Counted from the stretch's first letter, positions 1 through 7,807 are shown. The stretch is 37,146 nt of DNA from a bacterium (GCA_030648265.1 JAUSHX010000015.1:1-37146); one strand, 5' to 3'. Notes: a model not told the origin generated them from the sequence alone. Numbers and translations: made by a program.

Positions 1-70
1 GGAAATCATTTCGTTTTTGGACAAGAAATAGGCATCTTGTAGTCAACTTACGCTACACGCATATGCTAAT

Positions 71-110
71 TTTCTTATGCTAGTGTTTTGCAAAACACTA
101 GCATAAGAAA
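71..110. repeat. Perfect 40-bp palindrome
   Basis: Bases 71-90 are the exact reverse complement of 91-110, with no spacer (centre TTTTG|CAAAA). There is no T-run on either side, so it is not a typical intrinsic terminator. It probably lies beside the end of a gene left of the window, as similar palindromes here sit on stop codons. Confidence 0.8.
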
Positions 111-170
111 GATACTATAGCCCCCCAAGAGTTAGTATTGGAACGGCTCTCTTCTGTCGTTCTTGTTGTT

Positions 171-202
171 CTATTGAACCATTCGCGCGAATGGTTCAAT
201 AG
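171..202. repeat. Perfect 32-bp palindrome
   Basis: Two exact 16-bp arms meet at CGC|GCG without a spacer. It lies 35 bp upstream of a likely plus-strand promoter at 238. Function unknown; it could be a hairpin in RNA or an extruded cruciform. Confidence 0.8.
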
Positions 203-237
203 CAGGAAGTCACGATTTTCGAGTGCAGTACGTGCTA

Positions 238-265
238 TTGACACAAAAACGGGGTCTGATACTGT
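238..265 (+). promoter_or_regulatory. Promoter of the short Met-rich ORF
   Basis: The -35 box is a perfect TTGACA (238-243), followed by a 16-nt spacer and a weaker -10 TACTGT (260-265). Transcription would start near 272, about 9 nt before ATG 281, and meet the hairpin at 380. Confidence 0.45.
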
Positions 266-280
266 GATTACGTTATGTAT

Positions 281-349
281 ATGAAGGCGCGTATGTCGGT
301 AGCCATGATGATGGCGATGATGAACCCCCACAGCGGAGGCGCGTTTTGA
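281..349 (+). CDS. Possible 22-residue Met-rich peptide
   Basis: A short reading frame begins MKARMSVAMMMAMM and has 7 Met in 22 residues. No Shine-Dalgarno is seen. What supports it is its position between a consensus-like promoter (238-265) and a hairpin terminator (380-404). The peptide could be a leader peptide or toxin-like product, or the RNA itself may be the functional product. The same bases read on the minus strand give a His-rich stretch inside a longer ORF, but that strand has no matching promoter. Not recognised; weakly supported. Confidence 0.3.
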   Translation: MKARMSVAMMMAMMNPHSGGAF

Positions 350-379
350 TTGCATAGCGAAAAGAAAAATCAAAACAAA

Positions 380-404
380 ACCCTCCGCGAAAGCGGGGGG
401 TTTT
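380..404. terminator. Intrinsic terminator, likely bidirectional
   Basis: AACCCTCCGC, GAAA loop and GCGGGGGGTT form a strong stem with one G-T pair, followed by TTTT on the plus strand. The minus strand also has a T-rich tail. It would end the short transcript starting near 272. Confidence 0.65.
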
Positions 405-512
405 CGTTTAGCTCTTTTAGCTCTTTCGTTCTTTGACAAACGGTTGAACATATCAGACTGAAAAGGGAATCAATCCTTGTCAGTCAATGTGTTCAACCTG
501 AAGGAGATGGTT

Positions 513-875
513 ATGGCGAACGTGAGTGGCTTCAACAATGCATTATCGGCAATGGCCAAGATGTCTTCTGTAACAGAGGGCCGCGTCATCGTTGCCTTCC
601 CCGCTTCACGCGGGCATTACACGCTGAAGTGCGTGAAGGCGACACCTCTGCCGTTTGGCACGTATATGTTCGAGGAGATATGCGTGCTGAAAAACGTCCC
701 GCAAGAGGACATGAAGAGAACAATCTGCCGAGCACTGGAAAGAACAAGAAGCGATCCGGTGTTCCTCGTCGGGAAAAACGATAGCATACTCCGGTCGAAA
801 CTGACGCGGGTCGGTTGGAACCTGCGGCGGAGGCGGAACGAGAAGTTAATAGAGGTCGCTTTCAATGCGACCTGA
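513..875 (+). CDS. Hypothetical protein, 120 residues
   Basis: The start ATG at 513 is chosen because AAGGAG (501-506) sits 6 nt upstream, one of the few strong Shine-Dalgarno sites in the window; upstream in-frame starts lack one. The product is soluble with no signal peptide or membrane segment. It has a basic C-terminal part (RRRRNEK near residue 110) and a hydrophobic-charged middle. I do not recognise the family. It is a stand-alone unit: a strong hairpin terminator follows at 889-954 and no partner gene is adjacent. A TTGACA at 433 may be a -35 box, but no convincing -10 is seen at the right spacing. Being short, SD-led and terminator-flanked sets it apart from the core genes. Confidence 0.65.
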   Translation: MANVSGFNNALSAMAKMSSVTEGRVIVAFPASRGHYTLKCVKATPLPFGTYMFEEICVLKNVPQEDMKRTICRALERTRSDPVFLVGKNDSILRSKLTRVGWNLRRRRNEKLIEVAFNAT

Positions 876-888
876 TATCGGCCACTGC

Positions 889-954
889 CCTGGCGGGGAT
901 TCGTTTGGGATGGTTAGTAAAACCAACCCCTTCGAACCCCCGCCGGTTTTTTTT
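889..954 (+). terminator. Intrinsic terminator of the 120-residue gene
   Basis: GGCGGGG (892-898) pairs with CCCCGCC (938-944), extended by CC/GG around a bulged T, and is followed by eight T residues (947-954). A small GGTT/AACC hairpin lies in the loop. It separates the upstream cassette from pyrF. Confidence 0.75.
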
Positions 955-983
955 ATGGCATTTTCTGGTATTATGTGACTTTA

Positions 984-1817
984 ATGGCCGCTCGAAATTT
1001 CCGGGAAATGCTTGAACGTCGGTGGGAACTAGGCAATTTTTTGTGTGTCGGCTTGGACAGCGAGCCGGAAAAAATCCCAGAATCAGCGCGCGGGGCGACA
1101 GTCCGCGAAACAATCGTCAATTTCAACAGAGCGATAGTGGATGCGACCAAGGATTTGGTCTGTGCATTCAAGCCTAACCCCGCGTTTTACGAAGCTCATG
1201 GCGAAGAAGGGTGGAGTGCTTTGCGGGAGACGATTGCCTATATTCAGGAAGTAGCACCCGAAGTACCGGTTATCCTGGACGCGAAGCGGGGGGATATCGG
1301 CAATACCAACATCGCCTATGCACAATCGGCATTTGACCACCTGCGCGCCGATGCGATTACCGTACAGCCGTACCTCGGAAGCGAGCCACTCGCTCCTTTC
1401 TTTGAGCGGAAAGATAAAGGCATCATTGTGTTGTGCCACACGTCGAATCCCGGCGCAAGTGAGATACAGAGTCTATTCGTGGACGGCGAGCCGTTGTATA
1501 AAGTGGTTGCCAGGCTCGCGACAGAGAAATGGAATGCTCATGGCAATTGCTGTGTCATGGTGGGCGCAACGTATCCTGAAGAACTTTCCGAGATACGGGA
1601 AATTGTCGGAGACATGCCGATACTGACTGCCGGCATCGGGGCGCAAAACGGCGACCTCACAAAAACAATGTGTGCGGGATTGGATAAAAACAAGAAGGGC
1701 ATCATCGTGAACGCTTCGCGTTCCGTTATTTTTGCTTCTTCTGGGGCGGATTTTGCGCAGGCCGCGAGGAGCAAAGCGGAAGAACTTCATAGCGAAATGC
1801 GGAAAGCATTGTCGTAG
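984..1817 (+). CDS. pyrF: Orotidine-5'-phosphate decarboxylase
   Basis: Decarboxylates OMP to UMP, the last step of de novo pyrimidine synthesis. The group-2 active-site signature DAKRGDIGNT lies at residues 99-108 of 277, with an N-terminal VGLDSEPEKIP and a C-terminal VNASRSVIFA phosphate-binding stretch; the length is normal for this group. The ATG at 984 is preferred over a GTG at 975. A TATTAT box (969-974) lies 9 nt upstream with no Shine-Dalgarno, so the mRNA may be leaderless. The next gene is pyrE, 130 bp on and in the same direction, so the two enzymes of consecutive steps probably form a unit. The stop codon (1815-1817) lies inside the distal arm of a repeat element that occupies the gap. 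Confidence 0.95.
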   Translation: MAARNFREMLERRWELGNFLCVGLDSEPEKIPESARGATVRETIVNFNRAIVDATKDLVCAFKPNPAFYEAHGEEGWSALRETIAYIQEVAPEVPVILDAKRGDIGNTNIAYAQSAFDHLRADAITVQPYLGSEPLAPFFERKDKGIIVLCHTSNPGASEIQSLFVDGEPLYKVVARLATEKWNAHGNCCVMVGATYPEELSEIREIVGDMPILTAGIGAQNGDLTKTMCAGLDKNKKGIIVNASRSVIFASSGADFAQAARSKAEELHSEMRKALS

Positions 1818-1945
1818 AAAATAATGAGCGTATGCGAGTATATTTTCTTGACCCTGTTAAATACCGCTGTGCGGTCTTTTGCTATGCAAAAGATTTAACA
1901 GGGTGTAAGATTTCCTAATTCGCTTTGCTCATAACAAAATCTAAC
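1811..1945 (+). repeat. Modular leader element, copy 1 (before pyrE)
   Basis: The distal arm (1811-1850) includes the pyrF stop. The central stem is ACCCTGTTAAAT (1851-1862) with ATTTAACAGGGT (1893-1904). It encloses two hairpins, ACCGC-TGT-GCGGT and CTTTTGC-TAT-GCAAAAG, giving a perfect three-way junction. The proximal arm (1905-1945) begins GTAAGATTTC and ends AAAATCTAAC, 2 nt before the pyrE ATG. There is no Shine-Dalgarno. Related copies precede ftsZ, the HisRS-like gene, argG and the solute-binding protein. Confidence 0.8.
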
Positions 1946-1947
1946 AT

Positions 1948-2580
1948 ATGACGATGACAGAAGAAGAAGTTTTAGATATTCTCCAAAAAGTCGGCGCGTT
2001 CCGAAGCGGGCATTTTGTGCTCACCTCCGGTGTGCACAGCGATTCGTACGTTCTCAAAGATGCGATGTACGCGTACACGGCGGAGACCTCACAAGTGTGC
2101 CGCGAGATGGCCGAGCGGTTCAAGGATGCAAACGTTGAGGCTGTCATTGGGCCTGCGATAGGCGCGGCGGTTCTTGCGCAGTGGGTCGCACATCACCTTT
2201 CGGACATGACAGGGAGGGAAGTGTATGCCGTCTATGCCGACAAGGACGGCAAAGGAGGATTTATTATAAAAAGAGGATACGACAAAGTAATCGCGGGCAA
2301 AAACACGCTCGTTGTGGAGGACCTAACGACCACGGGCGGCTCTATACGGAAAGTTGTGGAGGCGTCACGCGCCGCGGGTGCGAAAGTCGTGGGAGCCGTC
2401 GCAATATGTAATCGGGGGAATGTAACGAGAGAAGACGTAGGAAACCCACCGGAATTTGTTTCTCTAGTCAATCTTAGTATGGAACAATGGCCTCCCAAGG
2501 AATGCGAGTTGTGCGAGAAGAACATTCCTGTCAACACCGACGTCGGGCACGGGAGAGAATTTCTGACAAAGAATGGGTAA
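1948..2580 (+). CDS. pyrE: Orotate phosphoribosyltransferase
   Basis: Joins orotate and PRPP to give OMP, the substrate of the PyrF encoded upstream. The PRPP-binding signature LVVEDLTTTGGS is at residues 121-132 of 210, preceded by the IGPAIGAAVLA segment typical of type I phosphoribosyltransferases; the length is ordinary. The ATG at 1948 directly follows the conserved arm of a repeat element (2 nt gap), whereas a second ATG two codons later does not fit the spacing seen in the sister copies. No Shine-Dalgarno is present. No other pyr genes are in the window, so UMP synthesis from orotate is all that can be claimed here. Confidence 0.95.
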   Translation: MTMTEEEVLDILQKVGAFRSGHFVLTSGVHSDSYVLKDAMYAYTAETSQVCREMAERFKDANVEAVIGPAIGAAVLAQWVAHHLSDMTGREVYAVYADKDGKGGFIIKRGYDKVIAGKNTLVVEDLTTTGGSIRKVVEASRAAGAKVVGAVAICNRGNVTREDVGNPPEFVSLVNLSMEQWPPKECELCEKNIPVNTDVGHGREFLTKNG

Positions 2581-2644
2581 GTTCAGAGCAGGCATGGTAT
2601 GATGGCTCCTGTATTATTTTGGTAGCTTAGAGAATTAAAATTAT

Positions 2645-3133
2645 ATGAACAAGATTGTATTGTGGGTTCTTGCAGTCGTTATCGTCGCAGGCGGTTGGTT
2701 TCTTTATTCCTCGGCTCCGGCACAGGAATCGGCGGATACAGAAGTAGTGGCAGGAGGAGTTGTTGCACCACAGGCGGTTTCGGTCGAGGGAGCCAATACG
2801 AATGTCACAGAGGTTGTGTCGAAGGTTCCGGACATAGTCATCACATTCACAGACTCGGGGTTTGTGCCTTCTTCCCTCACTGTCAAGAAGGGGCAGACGG
2901 TACGGTGGGCCAACAATTCAGGATCAAAAGTATGGCCGGCTTCAGCTGTGCATCCCACACACGGCGTGTATCCGCAGAAATCAGCCTCTGACTGTCTTGG
3001 AAGCTCTTTTGACGCTTGTCGTGCACTCTCGCAGGGCGAATCGTGGGATTTTACATTTGACTATGTCGGCGAATGGAAGTTCCACAACCATCTGAATGGG
3101 TCTCAAAAGGGCTCTGTGATAGTTACGGAATAA
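2645..3133 (+). CDS. Membrane-anchored cupredoxin-like protein
   Basis: An N-terminal hydrophobic helix (residues 4-20, no lipobox) anchors or exports a cupredoxin-like domain (about residues 67-162). The VTFTDSGFVPSSLTVKKGQTV-type opening and closing KGSVIVTE strand resemble plastocyanin-family proteins. One copper ligand His appears in HPTHGVYP. In the usual C-x2-H-x4-M ligand loop this protein reads FHNHLNGSQKG, so the Cys is replaced by His and the Met by Gln. Two other Cys (SDCLG, DACRA) lie in a loop insertion and could form a disulfide. It may bind metal in another geometry or not at all. No Shine-Dalgarno; it follows pyrE by 64 bp and is convergent with trxB. Confidence 0.75.
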   Translation: MNKIVLWVLAVVIVAGGWFLYSSAPAQESADTEVVAGGVVAPQAVSVEGANTNVTEVVSKVPDIVITFTDSGFVPSSLTVKKGQTVRWANNSGSKVWPASAVHPTHGVYPQKSASDCLGSSFDACRALSQGESWDFTFDYVGEWKFHNHLNGSQKGSVIVTE

Positions 3134-3176
3134 TAGCTGCCGTAGTGAAACAGTCCGAATTCTCGGAATTTCCCGA

Positions 3177-3230
3177 ATTCTTCCTGTTCCTTATTCATAA
3201 CGACCGTGAGTAATAAGGAACAGGAAGAAT
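3177..3230. terminator. Inverted repeat between convergent genes
   Basis: Exact 19-bp arms (3177-3195 and 3212-3230, ATTCTTCCTGTTCCTTATT and its complement) flank a 16-nt loop. It lies between the convergent cupredoxin and trxB genes and probably ends transcripts from both sides, though it has no classic T-run. Confidence 0.6.
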
Positions 3231-3243
3231 CAGACACCGGATT

Positions 3244-4188
3244 TCAGGAAGATTTAATAAAAAGATAAATATCCTCTAGCGCTTTTACAGCATCGCCCGC
3301 GGCTATGTTGTTCTGGTGATACTTGCCGTCGGTACAGTCGCCAGCAGCCCATACTCGGGATGGCGCAATTTTGCCATCAAGTACATATGCGCGCTGTGTC
3401 AGTGGGTCAACCATAATCTGCCCGATTTTATTCAAGGCGAGAGAATCTGCAAGCCACGATGTGTTTGGAAGCAGGCCGATTTCAACGAATATGCCTTCTA
3501 CGGCGAGCGTTTCCTCCGTTCCTGTTGCTGTATTTTTCCACTTCAAACCATTAACGAACTTATTCCCAATGACGGCGGTTGGGGTTGCGTTTTTTATCAC
3601 GCGCATATTCGGATGCGCAAGTACGGCGTGGACAGTTATCTCATCAGCACGATACGTGTCGCCACGAACCATGAGGGTTACCGTTTTGCAGTAAGCAAGA
3701 AGCTGGGAAGCAGTTTCAAATGCGGCGTTGCCTCCGCCGATGACAGCAACATCTTTACCGTCAAAAAGCGGTCCATCGCAGGTTGCGCAGTACGTAAGGC
3801 CTTTCTGTTCATATTCTAGAGCGCCGGGAATGTCAAGCTTTCGGCGCGTAGCGCCAGCTGTTATAAGAATAGCCCTTGCTTCATATTTCTTTCCGCTCGC
3901 GAGCGTGACCGTGACCTTGTCTTTGTCTCGTTTGAGCGCAACTGCAGTATCAGGAAAAACTATTGAAAGAGAATCGCCTGCGTAACTTTCCACATGTTTG
4001 CGCAAGTTCTCCGAGAGTTGCCGGCCGGAAATTGTCGGACTGCCTATCCAGTTTTGTATGTTGTCTGAAACGGTGCTTTGACCGCCCCATTCATGTGCGA
4101 CCAGAATGGTTTTCAGGCGTTTACGCGCGGCATAAACTCCGGCGCTAGCGCCAGCTGGACCGCCGCCGATGATTATTAAATCAAGCAT
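3244..4188 (-). CDS. trxB: Thioredoxin reductase (NADPH)
   Basis: FAD/NADPH enzyme that reduces thioredoxin. Seen are the N-terminal FAD motif GGGPAGAS (8-15), the redox pair CATC (Cys134, Cys137) followed by DG, the NADPH motif GGGNAA (151-156) and a C-terminal AAGDCTDGKYHQ FAD segment. The length of 314 is normal. The start is the first ATG before the GGGPAG motif, with no Shine-Dalgarno. It is the last gene of a minus-strand run after ftsZ, separated by a repeat-filled 155-bp gap. No thioredoxin gene is in the window. The cytosolic thiol system it implies would also serve the disulfide chemistry of its neighbours only by inference. Confidence 0.95.
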   Translation of the reverse strand: MLDLIIIGGGPAGASAGVYAARKRLKTILVAHEWGGQSTVSDNIQNWIGSPTISGRQLSENLRKHVESYAGDSLSIVFPDTAVALKRDKDKVTVTLASGKKYEARAILITAGATRRKLDIPGALEYEQKGLTYCATCDGPLFDGKDVAVIGGGNAAFETASQLLAYCKTVTLMVRGDTYRADEITVHAVLAHPNMRVIKNATPTAVIGNKFVNGLKWKNTATGTEETLAVEGIFVEIGLLPNTSWLADSLALNKIGQIMVDPLTQRAYVLDGKIAPSRVWAAGDCTDGKYHQNNIAAGDAVKALEDIYLFIKSS

Positions 4189-4193
4189 AAGAA

Positions 4194-4347
4194 GTTTACA
4201 GTTTACAGTGAACAGTTTACAGCCTAGCGAGGTGAGTGAAAAGGAAGCTCATTTACTTTTCCGAGCGAGCGACGGCTGAATGAGCGAAGCGATTACAGTA
4301 AAAAAGAGGCAGAATTATCTGTCAACTGTAATCTGTCAACTGTTTAC
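4194..4347. repeat. GTTTACAG-type repeat island between ftsZ and trxB
   Basis: Quasi-tandem units of about 7-11 bp (GTTTACAGTTTACAG, TGAACAGTTTACAG) at 4194-4222 face inverted units (CTGTCAACTGTAATCTGTC) at 4310-4347. A second island of the same units lies at 34936-35020. It contains GAATGAGCGAAGCGA, like the arm of the modular leader elements. Function unknown. Confidence 0.6.
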
Positions 4348-5555
4348 TTTTTTCTTAAAAAGGCTGGCAGTCCTCCCCATGAATCATCCTCCTCGTGTGT
4401 AGTTATCGCGGAATTAATTTCAGTTGGTTTTAGAGGAAGAACCTTACCGCCCTTTTCTTTTTCGATTCCGGTAGAAGCGCGGCCATCCTCACTTTCTTTT
4501 TCCTTATGAGCTGGCGCATTTGATATTGGAGGAACCTCCGAGTCTTTCTTTGCCGCAATGCGCGAGGCAGCTGCGAAAAGCGCTGAACGTGGAGGAAGCT
4601 CCGGGAATCCTGTAGCAATAACGGTAACGCGGATTTCGCCCTTCTTCAGAGAGTCGTCTGTGACCGCGCCGAAGATGACTTTTGCGTCCGGGTCTATGGC
4701 CTCTGTTATGACATTTGCGGCATCCTGAACTTCCAACATACCTAGGTCGTCTCCGCCAGCAATGGAGAAAAGCACGCCTTTCGCTCCATGTATTGAGACT
4801 TCAAGGAGCGGGGAATTGATGGCGTTCCTAGCGGCCACTTCAGCGCGCTTCTCTCCGGTGGCCGTGCCGATGCCCATCAAGGCACTTCCGGCGTTCTGCA
4901 TGATGGTGCGCACATCCGCGAAGTCAACGTTGATGATGCCAGTCGTTGTTATGAGGTCGGAAATGCCCTCTACTGCCTGCTTCAGGATGTCGTCGCACAT
5001 AGCGAACGCATTTTTGATGCCAGTCTCCCGGCTGACTATAGCCAGCAGTTTGTCATTCGGTATGACGATAAGCGCGTCAACCGCTTTGCGGAGCTCCGCC
5101 ATGCCTTGCTCGGCCAGGCGCATTCTCTGCGCCCCCTCAAATCCGAAAGGACGGGTCACGACACCGACAGTGAGTGCTCCGATTTCCCGCGCGATTTTGG
5201 CGATGACTGGCGCGCCACCCGTTCCCGTTCCGCCTCCCATTCCGCAGGTAATGAAAACCATATCGGAACCCTTAATGGCATCTTGTATTTCTTCTCGCGT
5301 CTCATCCGCCGCTTGTTTCCCCATATCGGCATTCATGCCGGTCCCTAATCCGCGCGTAAGAGCTTTCCCGATATGGATTTTTCTTTTTGCTTTTGACTTG
5401 TGCAGGTCTTGTCCGTCGGTGTTGACCGCGACGAAATCAACGCCCTGCACGTGCGTGGCAATCATGTGATTGACCGCATTTCCGCCGGAACCTCCGACAC
5501 CGATGACGCGGATTCGTGCGAACGATTCTACATCCGGCTTTACCTGTTTGGTCAT
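4344..5555 (-). CDS. ftsZ: Cell division GTPase FtsZ
   Basis: Tubulin-like GTPase that polymerises into the Z-ring at midcell. The N-terminal [10 protein letters not shown] (19-28) and the tubulin signature GGGTGTGG (107-114) bind [11 protein letters not shown] is the T7 synergy-loop region. After a charged, Lys/Glu-rich linker the C-terminus ends [14 protein letters not shown], the conserved tail that binds FtsA. At 403 residues it is typical. The ATG directly abuts the conserved arm of a modular leader element (5556-5742) and has no Shine-Dalgarno. ftsA lies upstream on the same strand but is separated by a plus-strand cassette, so ftsZ probably has its own transcript start. Confidence 0.97.
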   Translation of the reverse strand: MTKQVKPDVESFARIRVIGVGGSGGNAVNHMIATHVQGVDFVAVNTDGQDLHKSKAKRKIHIGKALTRGLGTGMNADMGKQAADETREEIQDAIKGSDMVFITCGMGGGTGTGGAPVIAKIAREIGALTVGVVTRPFGFEGAQRMRLAEQGMAELRKAVDALIVIPNDKLLAIVSRETGIKNAFAMCDDILKQAVEGISDLITTTGIINVDFADVRTIMQNAGSALMGIGTATGEKRAEVAARNAINSPLLEVSIHGAKGVLFSIAGGDDLGMLEVQDAANVITEAIDPDAKVIFGAVTDDSLKKGEIRVTVIATGFPELPPRSALFAAASRIAAKKDSEVPPISNAPAHKEKESEDGRASTGIEKEKGGKVLPLKPTEINSAITTHEEDDSWGGLPAFLRKK

Positions 5556-5742
5556 GTTAGATTTTATTATGAGCGAAGCGAGTTAGAAAATCTTACATCC
5601 CTCCCCAATTTTGAACTCCAGCAGTTCTGCTGATAAGTTCTGACTGTGGTTGGATATGGCAGTGTTGCATATTTCTTCATTGTTTCAAAATTGGAGAGGG
5701 ATCGTGAAAATTATAGTCGCTTTGCTCCTTAATTTACTACGA
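5556..5742 (-). repeat. Modular leader element, copy 2 (before ftsZ)
   Basis: In the ftsZ direction: distal arm 5742-5703, central stem 5702-5684 with 5615-5597 (18 of 19 pairs), then the proximal arm 5596-5556 (GTAAGATTTTCTAACTCGCT start, AAAATCTAAC end) touching the ATG. The inner loop has its own small hairpin CAGCA-GTT-CTGCTG. Both arms match the copy before the solute-binding protein almost base for base, while the central stem is unrelated in sequence. Confidence 0.8.
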
Positions 5743-5772
5743 CATCATAGCACGGCAAATAAAAGGTCAAGC

Positions 5773-5801
5773 TTGACTATATCAGCATCACGTATTATTG
5801 T
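5773..5801 (+). promoter_or_regulatory. Promoter of the 60-residue gene
   Basis: TTGACT (5773-5778), a 17-nt spacer and TATTGT (5796-5801). The start point would be near 5808, leaving a leader of about 24 nt that carries the AAGGAG ribosome site. Confidence 0.5.
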
Positions 5802-5831
5802 GCGCTGGTCACTTTTTGAAAGGAGATGACG

Positions 5832-6014
5832 ATGGCAACGCATCAACAGCATCAAGAAGTTGCGGCAATGGTCTTTGAGGCCCTCCAGAATTGGCGGCGG
5901 GGAAACAGAGGTGCTGCGAGTGAAGGATTTTTAAGAGCCGAGCAGACAGCCCTGGCGAATGGCCTTTCCGCGGCCAACCTGATTATGGAAGTGAAGAGTC
6001 TCATGGGCCTCTAG
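5832..6014 (+). CDS. Hypothetical small protein, 60 residues
   Basis: The start ATG 5832 is fixed by GAAAGGAG ending at 5825, 6 nt upstream; the context AAGGAGATG-NNN-ATGGC is nearly the same as that of the gene at 513. The product is soluble and mostly helical in character (HQEVAAMVFEALQNWRRG, ANLIMEVKSLMGL), with no signal or membrane segment. I do not recognise it. It is a self-contained plus-strand cassette (promoter 5773, terminator 6036) inserted between ftsA and ftsZ, which both run on the minus strand. An antagonist or regulator role is possible but unsupported. Confidence 0.7.
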   Translation: MATHQQHQEVAAMVFEALQNWRRGNRGAASEGFLRAEQTALANGLSAANLIMEVKSLMGL

Positions 6015-6035
6015 TTTGTGTGGCCCAACAAATCA

Positions 6036-6085
6036 CCGCCGAAGCAATGCCGAAAGGCTGCCCCGGCGGCCTTTCATTTGTATTT
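6036..6085 (+). terminator. Intrinsic terminator of the 60-residue gene
   Basis: CCGCCG pairs with CGGCGG around an inner GCAATGCC-GAAA-GGCTGC hairpin, followed by the T-rich CTTTCATTTGTATTTT. Confidence 0.65.
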
Positions 6086-6092
6086 TCTCAAA

Positions 6093-6123
6093 AGCTAGAA
6101 GCTAGCCCCTAGAAGCTAGCAGC
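6093..6123. repeat. GCTAG quasi-tandem repeat
   Basis: Four imperfect AGCTAG units (AAGCTAGAAGCTAG, CCCCTAGAAGCTAG, CAGCT) lie just after the ftsA stop on the minus strand. One of several intergenic islands of short degenerate units in the window. Confidence 0.6.
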
Positions 6124-6128
6124 TGATT

Positions 6129-7298
6129 TTAAGGTAACAGCGCCCGCACCGCTTGTTTTATAGACTCTCCGCCACGGCGGATAATTTCTCCGATGGAATG
6201 CTCTTCAGCGGTCATGTCCTCCGCATATGCCCATCGGCAGAGGCCGTAGGCGACAGACCATGTCGCATCCGCGCTTCCTGTTCGCGTCAAGTTTCCTATG
6301 AGTCCGATTTGCGAGGGAAGCCGGAGGACAGTGCGCGCGATGTCGGCCGCGCTAGCGAGACCGGAACCCCCGCCCGTTATGATTATTCCCGCGGGGAGCA
6401 GCCGCTGACGTCCTATGGACTTCAGGTGCGCGTTCACGATTACGAACATATCTTTCAGGCGTCCGGCTATTATCATATTCATCTTTCGGGGCGGTATGTC
6501 GCTTCCGGTGACCGCTCCGCGCTTCATTTGTTCCGCTTCCGAAGGCGGAATTTGCAGCGACAGCGCGATGGTGTTCGTAATGTCAGTGGAACCGTTAGGG
6601 AAAACTTTGACCGAAATGGGAACGTCATTGTCAAAGATTATTACGGAAAGAGTTTCCGCACCGATATTTGCCAGAACAACCCCTGCCGTTTTTTGGGCTT
6701 TTGAGAGAGTCACAAGACTCGCTGCCAAGGGAGATGCCATAACGCCCTCCACCTCAACCCCTGCCGCTTCCACGGCTTCTATAAGGTCGTCGTGATGCTG
6801 TGAGAGCATTGTTATGAGAAGCGTGTCCACGGCGAGCTTTGTGCCCTGAAGCCCGTTCGGCTGTCCCAGCACTTTTGTACCATCAACGCGGAACTCAATA
6901 GGAATGGTGTGGACGATAGTGCGATTGGTCAACTTTGCCGATGCTTTTTTCTCGCTCTCGCGCCCTGCGCGCTCTATTTCGCGGGCGGTTACTATTCCGC
7001 CGGAGGGGGTCAAGGTCACTTCTCCCGTGGAACGTATTTCGTCAAGACCTAGTCCGCCCAAGGCAACCCGCGCGCTTTTAATGGGGACTTTAGCGGCTGA
7101 TGATGCACGCATAAGCGCTTCTTTAACGCTCCTTGTCGCCTCATTTTGGTCGATGACAAAGCCGTGGCGCATTCCTCTTGAGGTGGCGACTCCTGTTCCG
7201 ATAATTTGCATCGGAAGGTCGGGGTTTTCGGCAGGCGTAGCAATAACCACTTTCACGTGGTACGTACCGACATCAATCCCCGTGTAATATCTGCGCAT
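6129..7298 (-). CDS. ftsA: Cell division protein FtsA
   Basis: Actin-like ATPase that tethers FtsZ to the membrane. The N-terminal GIDVGTYHVKVV (phosphate 1), a mid-protein ANIGAETLSVIIF (phosphate 2) and TGGGSGL (adenosine motif) are all visible, with the 1C subdomain in between. The C-terminal GGESIKQAVRALLP has the look of the amphipathic membrane helix. The 389-residue length is typical. A TACAAT box (complement of 7307-7312) lies 8 nt before the ATG with no Shine-Dalgarno, so the transcript may be leaderless. Its partner ftsZ is downstream on the same strand beyond the 60-residue cassette; ybeY is upstream. Confidence 0.95.
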   Translation of the reverse strand: MRRYYTGIDVGTYHVKVVIATPAENPDLPMQIIGTGVATSRGMRHGFVIDQNEATRSVKEALMRASSAAKVPIKSARVALGGLGLDEIRSTGEVTLTPSGGIVTAREIERAGRESEKKASAKLTNRTIVHTIPIEFRVDGTKVLGQPNGLQGTKLAVDTLLITMLSQHHDDLIEAVEAAGVEVEGVMASPLAASLVTLSKAQKTAGVVLANIGAETLSVIIFDNDVPISVKVFPNGSTDITNTIALSLQIPPSEAEQMKRGAVTGSDIPPRKMNMIIAGRLKDMFVIVNAHLKSIGRQRLLPAGIIITGGGSGLASAADIARTVLRLPSQIGLIGNLTRTGSADATWSVAYGLCRWAYAEDMTAEEHSIGEIIRRGGESIKQAVRALLP

Positions 7299-7371
7299 TA
7301 GCTTTCATTGTAGCGCGCATTTTCTGCGCACAAAATGCATGCGTGCGTGGACAACATGTACATGGGCGGTA

Positions 7372-7776
7372 TCAAAAACCGAATTTCTTGAGGATATTTT
7401 TCTCCATGTTTTCCATTACTGTGCCGTGGCGTAATCCACGCAAATGAAGGCATCCGTGCGCGAATAAAAGCGCGATGCGTTCGCGCACGTTCATTTTCGC
7501 AGCCCTAGCTTCACGCTCCGCACATCTCACATTCAAAAAAATCTCACCTTCGTATTCGCCGAGAGGAAACGACAGGACGTTGGGTGAGTAATCTTTCTTT
7601 CTGTACGTGCGGTTGATTCGCCTGGCGAGCGTGTCGCCGCATATAACGAGCGACAGAACATATCTCTCGTTCAACACTGCGCGTGCTATGCCTGCAAATG
7701 GAATGAGCGGGACGCGTGTTTTAACCGTTTGCTTTATCTCTATCAGCGTGCGCGAATAGTTGTTCGGGGACATCAT
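7372..7776 (-). CDS. ybeY: Endoribonuclease / rRNA maturation factor YbeY
   Basis: Zinc endoribonuclease of 16S rRNA 3' maturation and ribosome quality control. The metal motif HGCLHLRGLRHG (H-x3-H-x5-H) is near residues 106-117, and NVLSFPLGEYEGEIFLN is the conserved core strand pair. At 134 residues it is shorter than most homologues, mainly by a trimmed N-terminus. The usual Asp of the LxGyDH version is replaced (LRGLRHG). The first of two adjacent ATGs is taken. It lies between rpsU, another 30S-linked gene, and ftsA, all on the minus strand, so co-transcription is likely. A strong hairpin lies in the gap to rpsU. Confidence 0.9.
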   Translation of the reverse strand: MMSPNNYSRTLIEIKQTVKTRVPLIPFAGIARAVLNERYVLSLVICGDTLARRINRTYRKKDYSPNVLSFPLGEYEGEIFLNVRCAEREARAAKMNVRERIALLFAHGCLHLRGLRHGTVMENMEKNILKKFGF

Positions 7777-7807
7777 ATAGGTCTTGCACCACTACATTTC
7801 CGCGCCC

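Noticed and set aside
98-451. Minus-strand 117-codon frame with a His-rich stretch (HHRHHHGYRHTRLHIH)
   Set aside because: It spans two perfect palindromes and a terminator, has no promoter or ribosome site, and the His codons are the complement of Met codons in a better supported plus-strand cassette.
4762-5469. Long plus-strand frame opposite ftsZ
   Set aside because: It is the antisense of a clear FtsZ coding region and has no domain, promoter or ribosome site. Similar frames opposite gyrA, infB, clpB, rpsA and hisS were dropped for the same reason.
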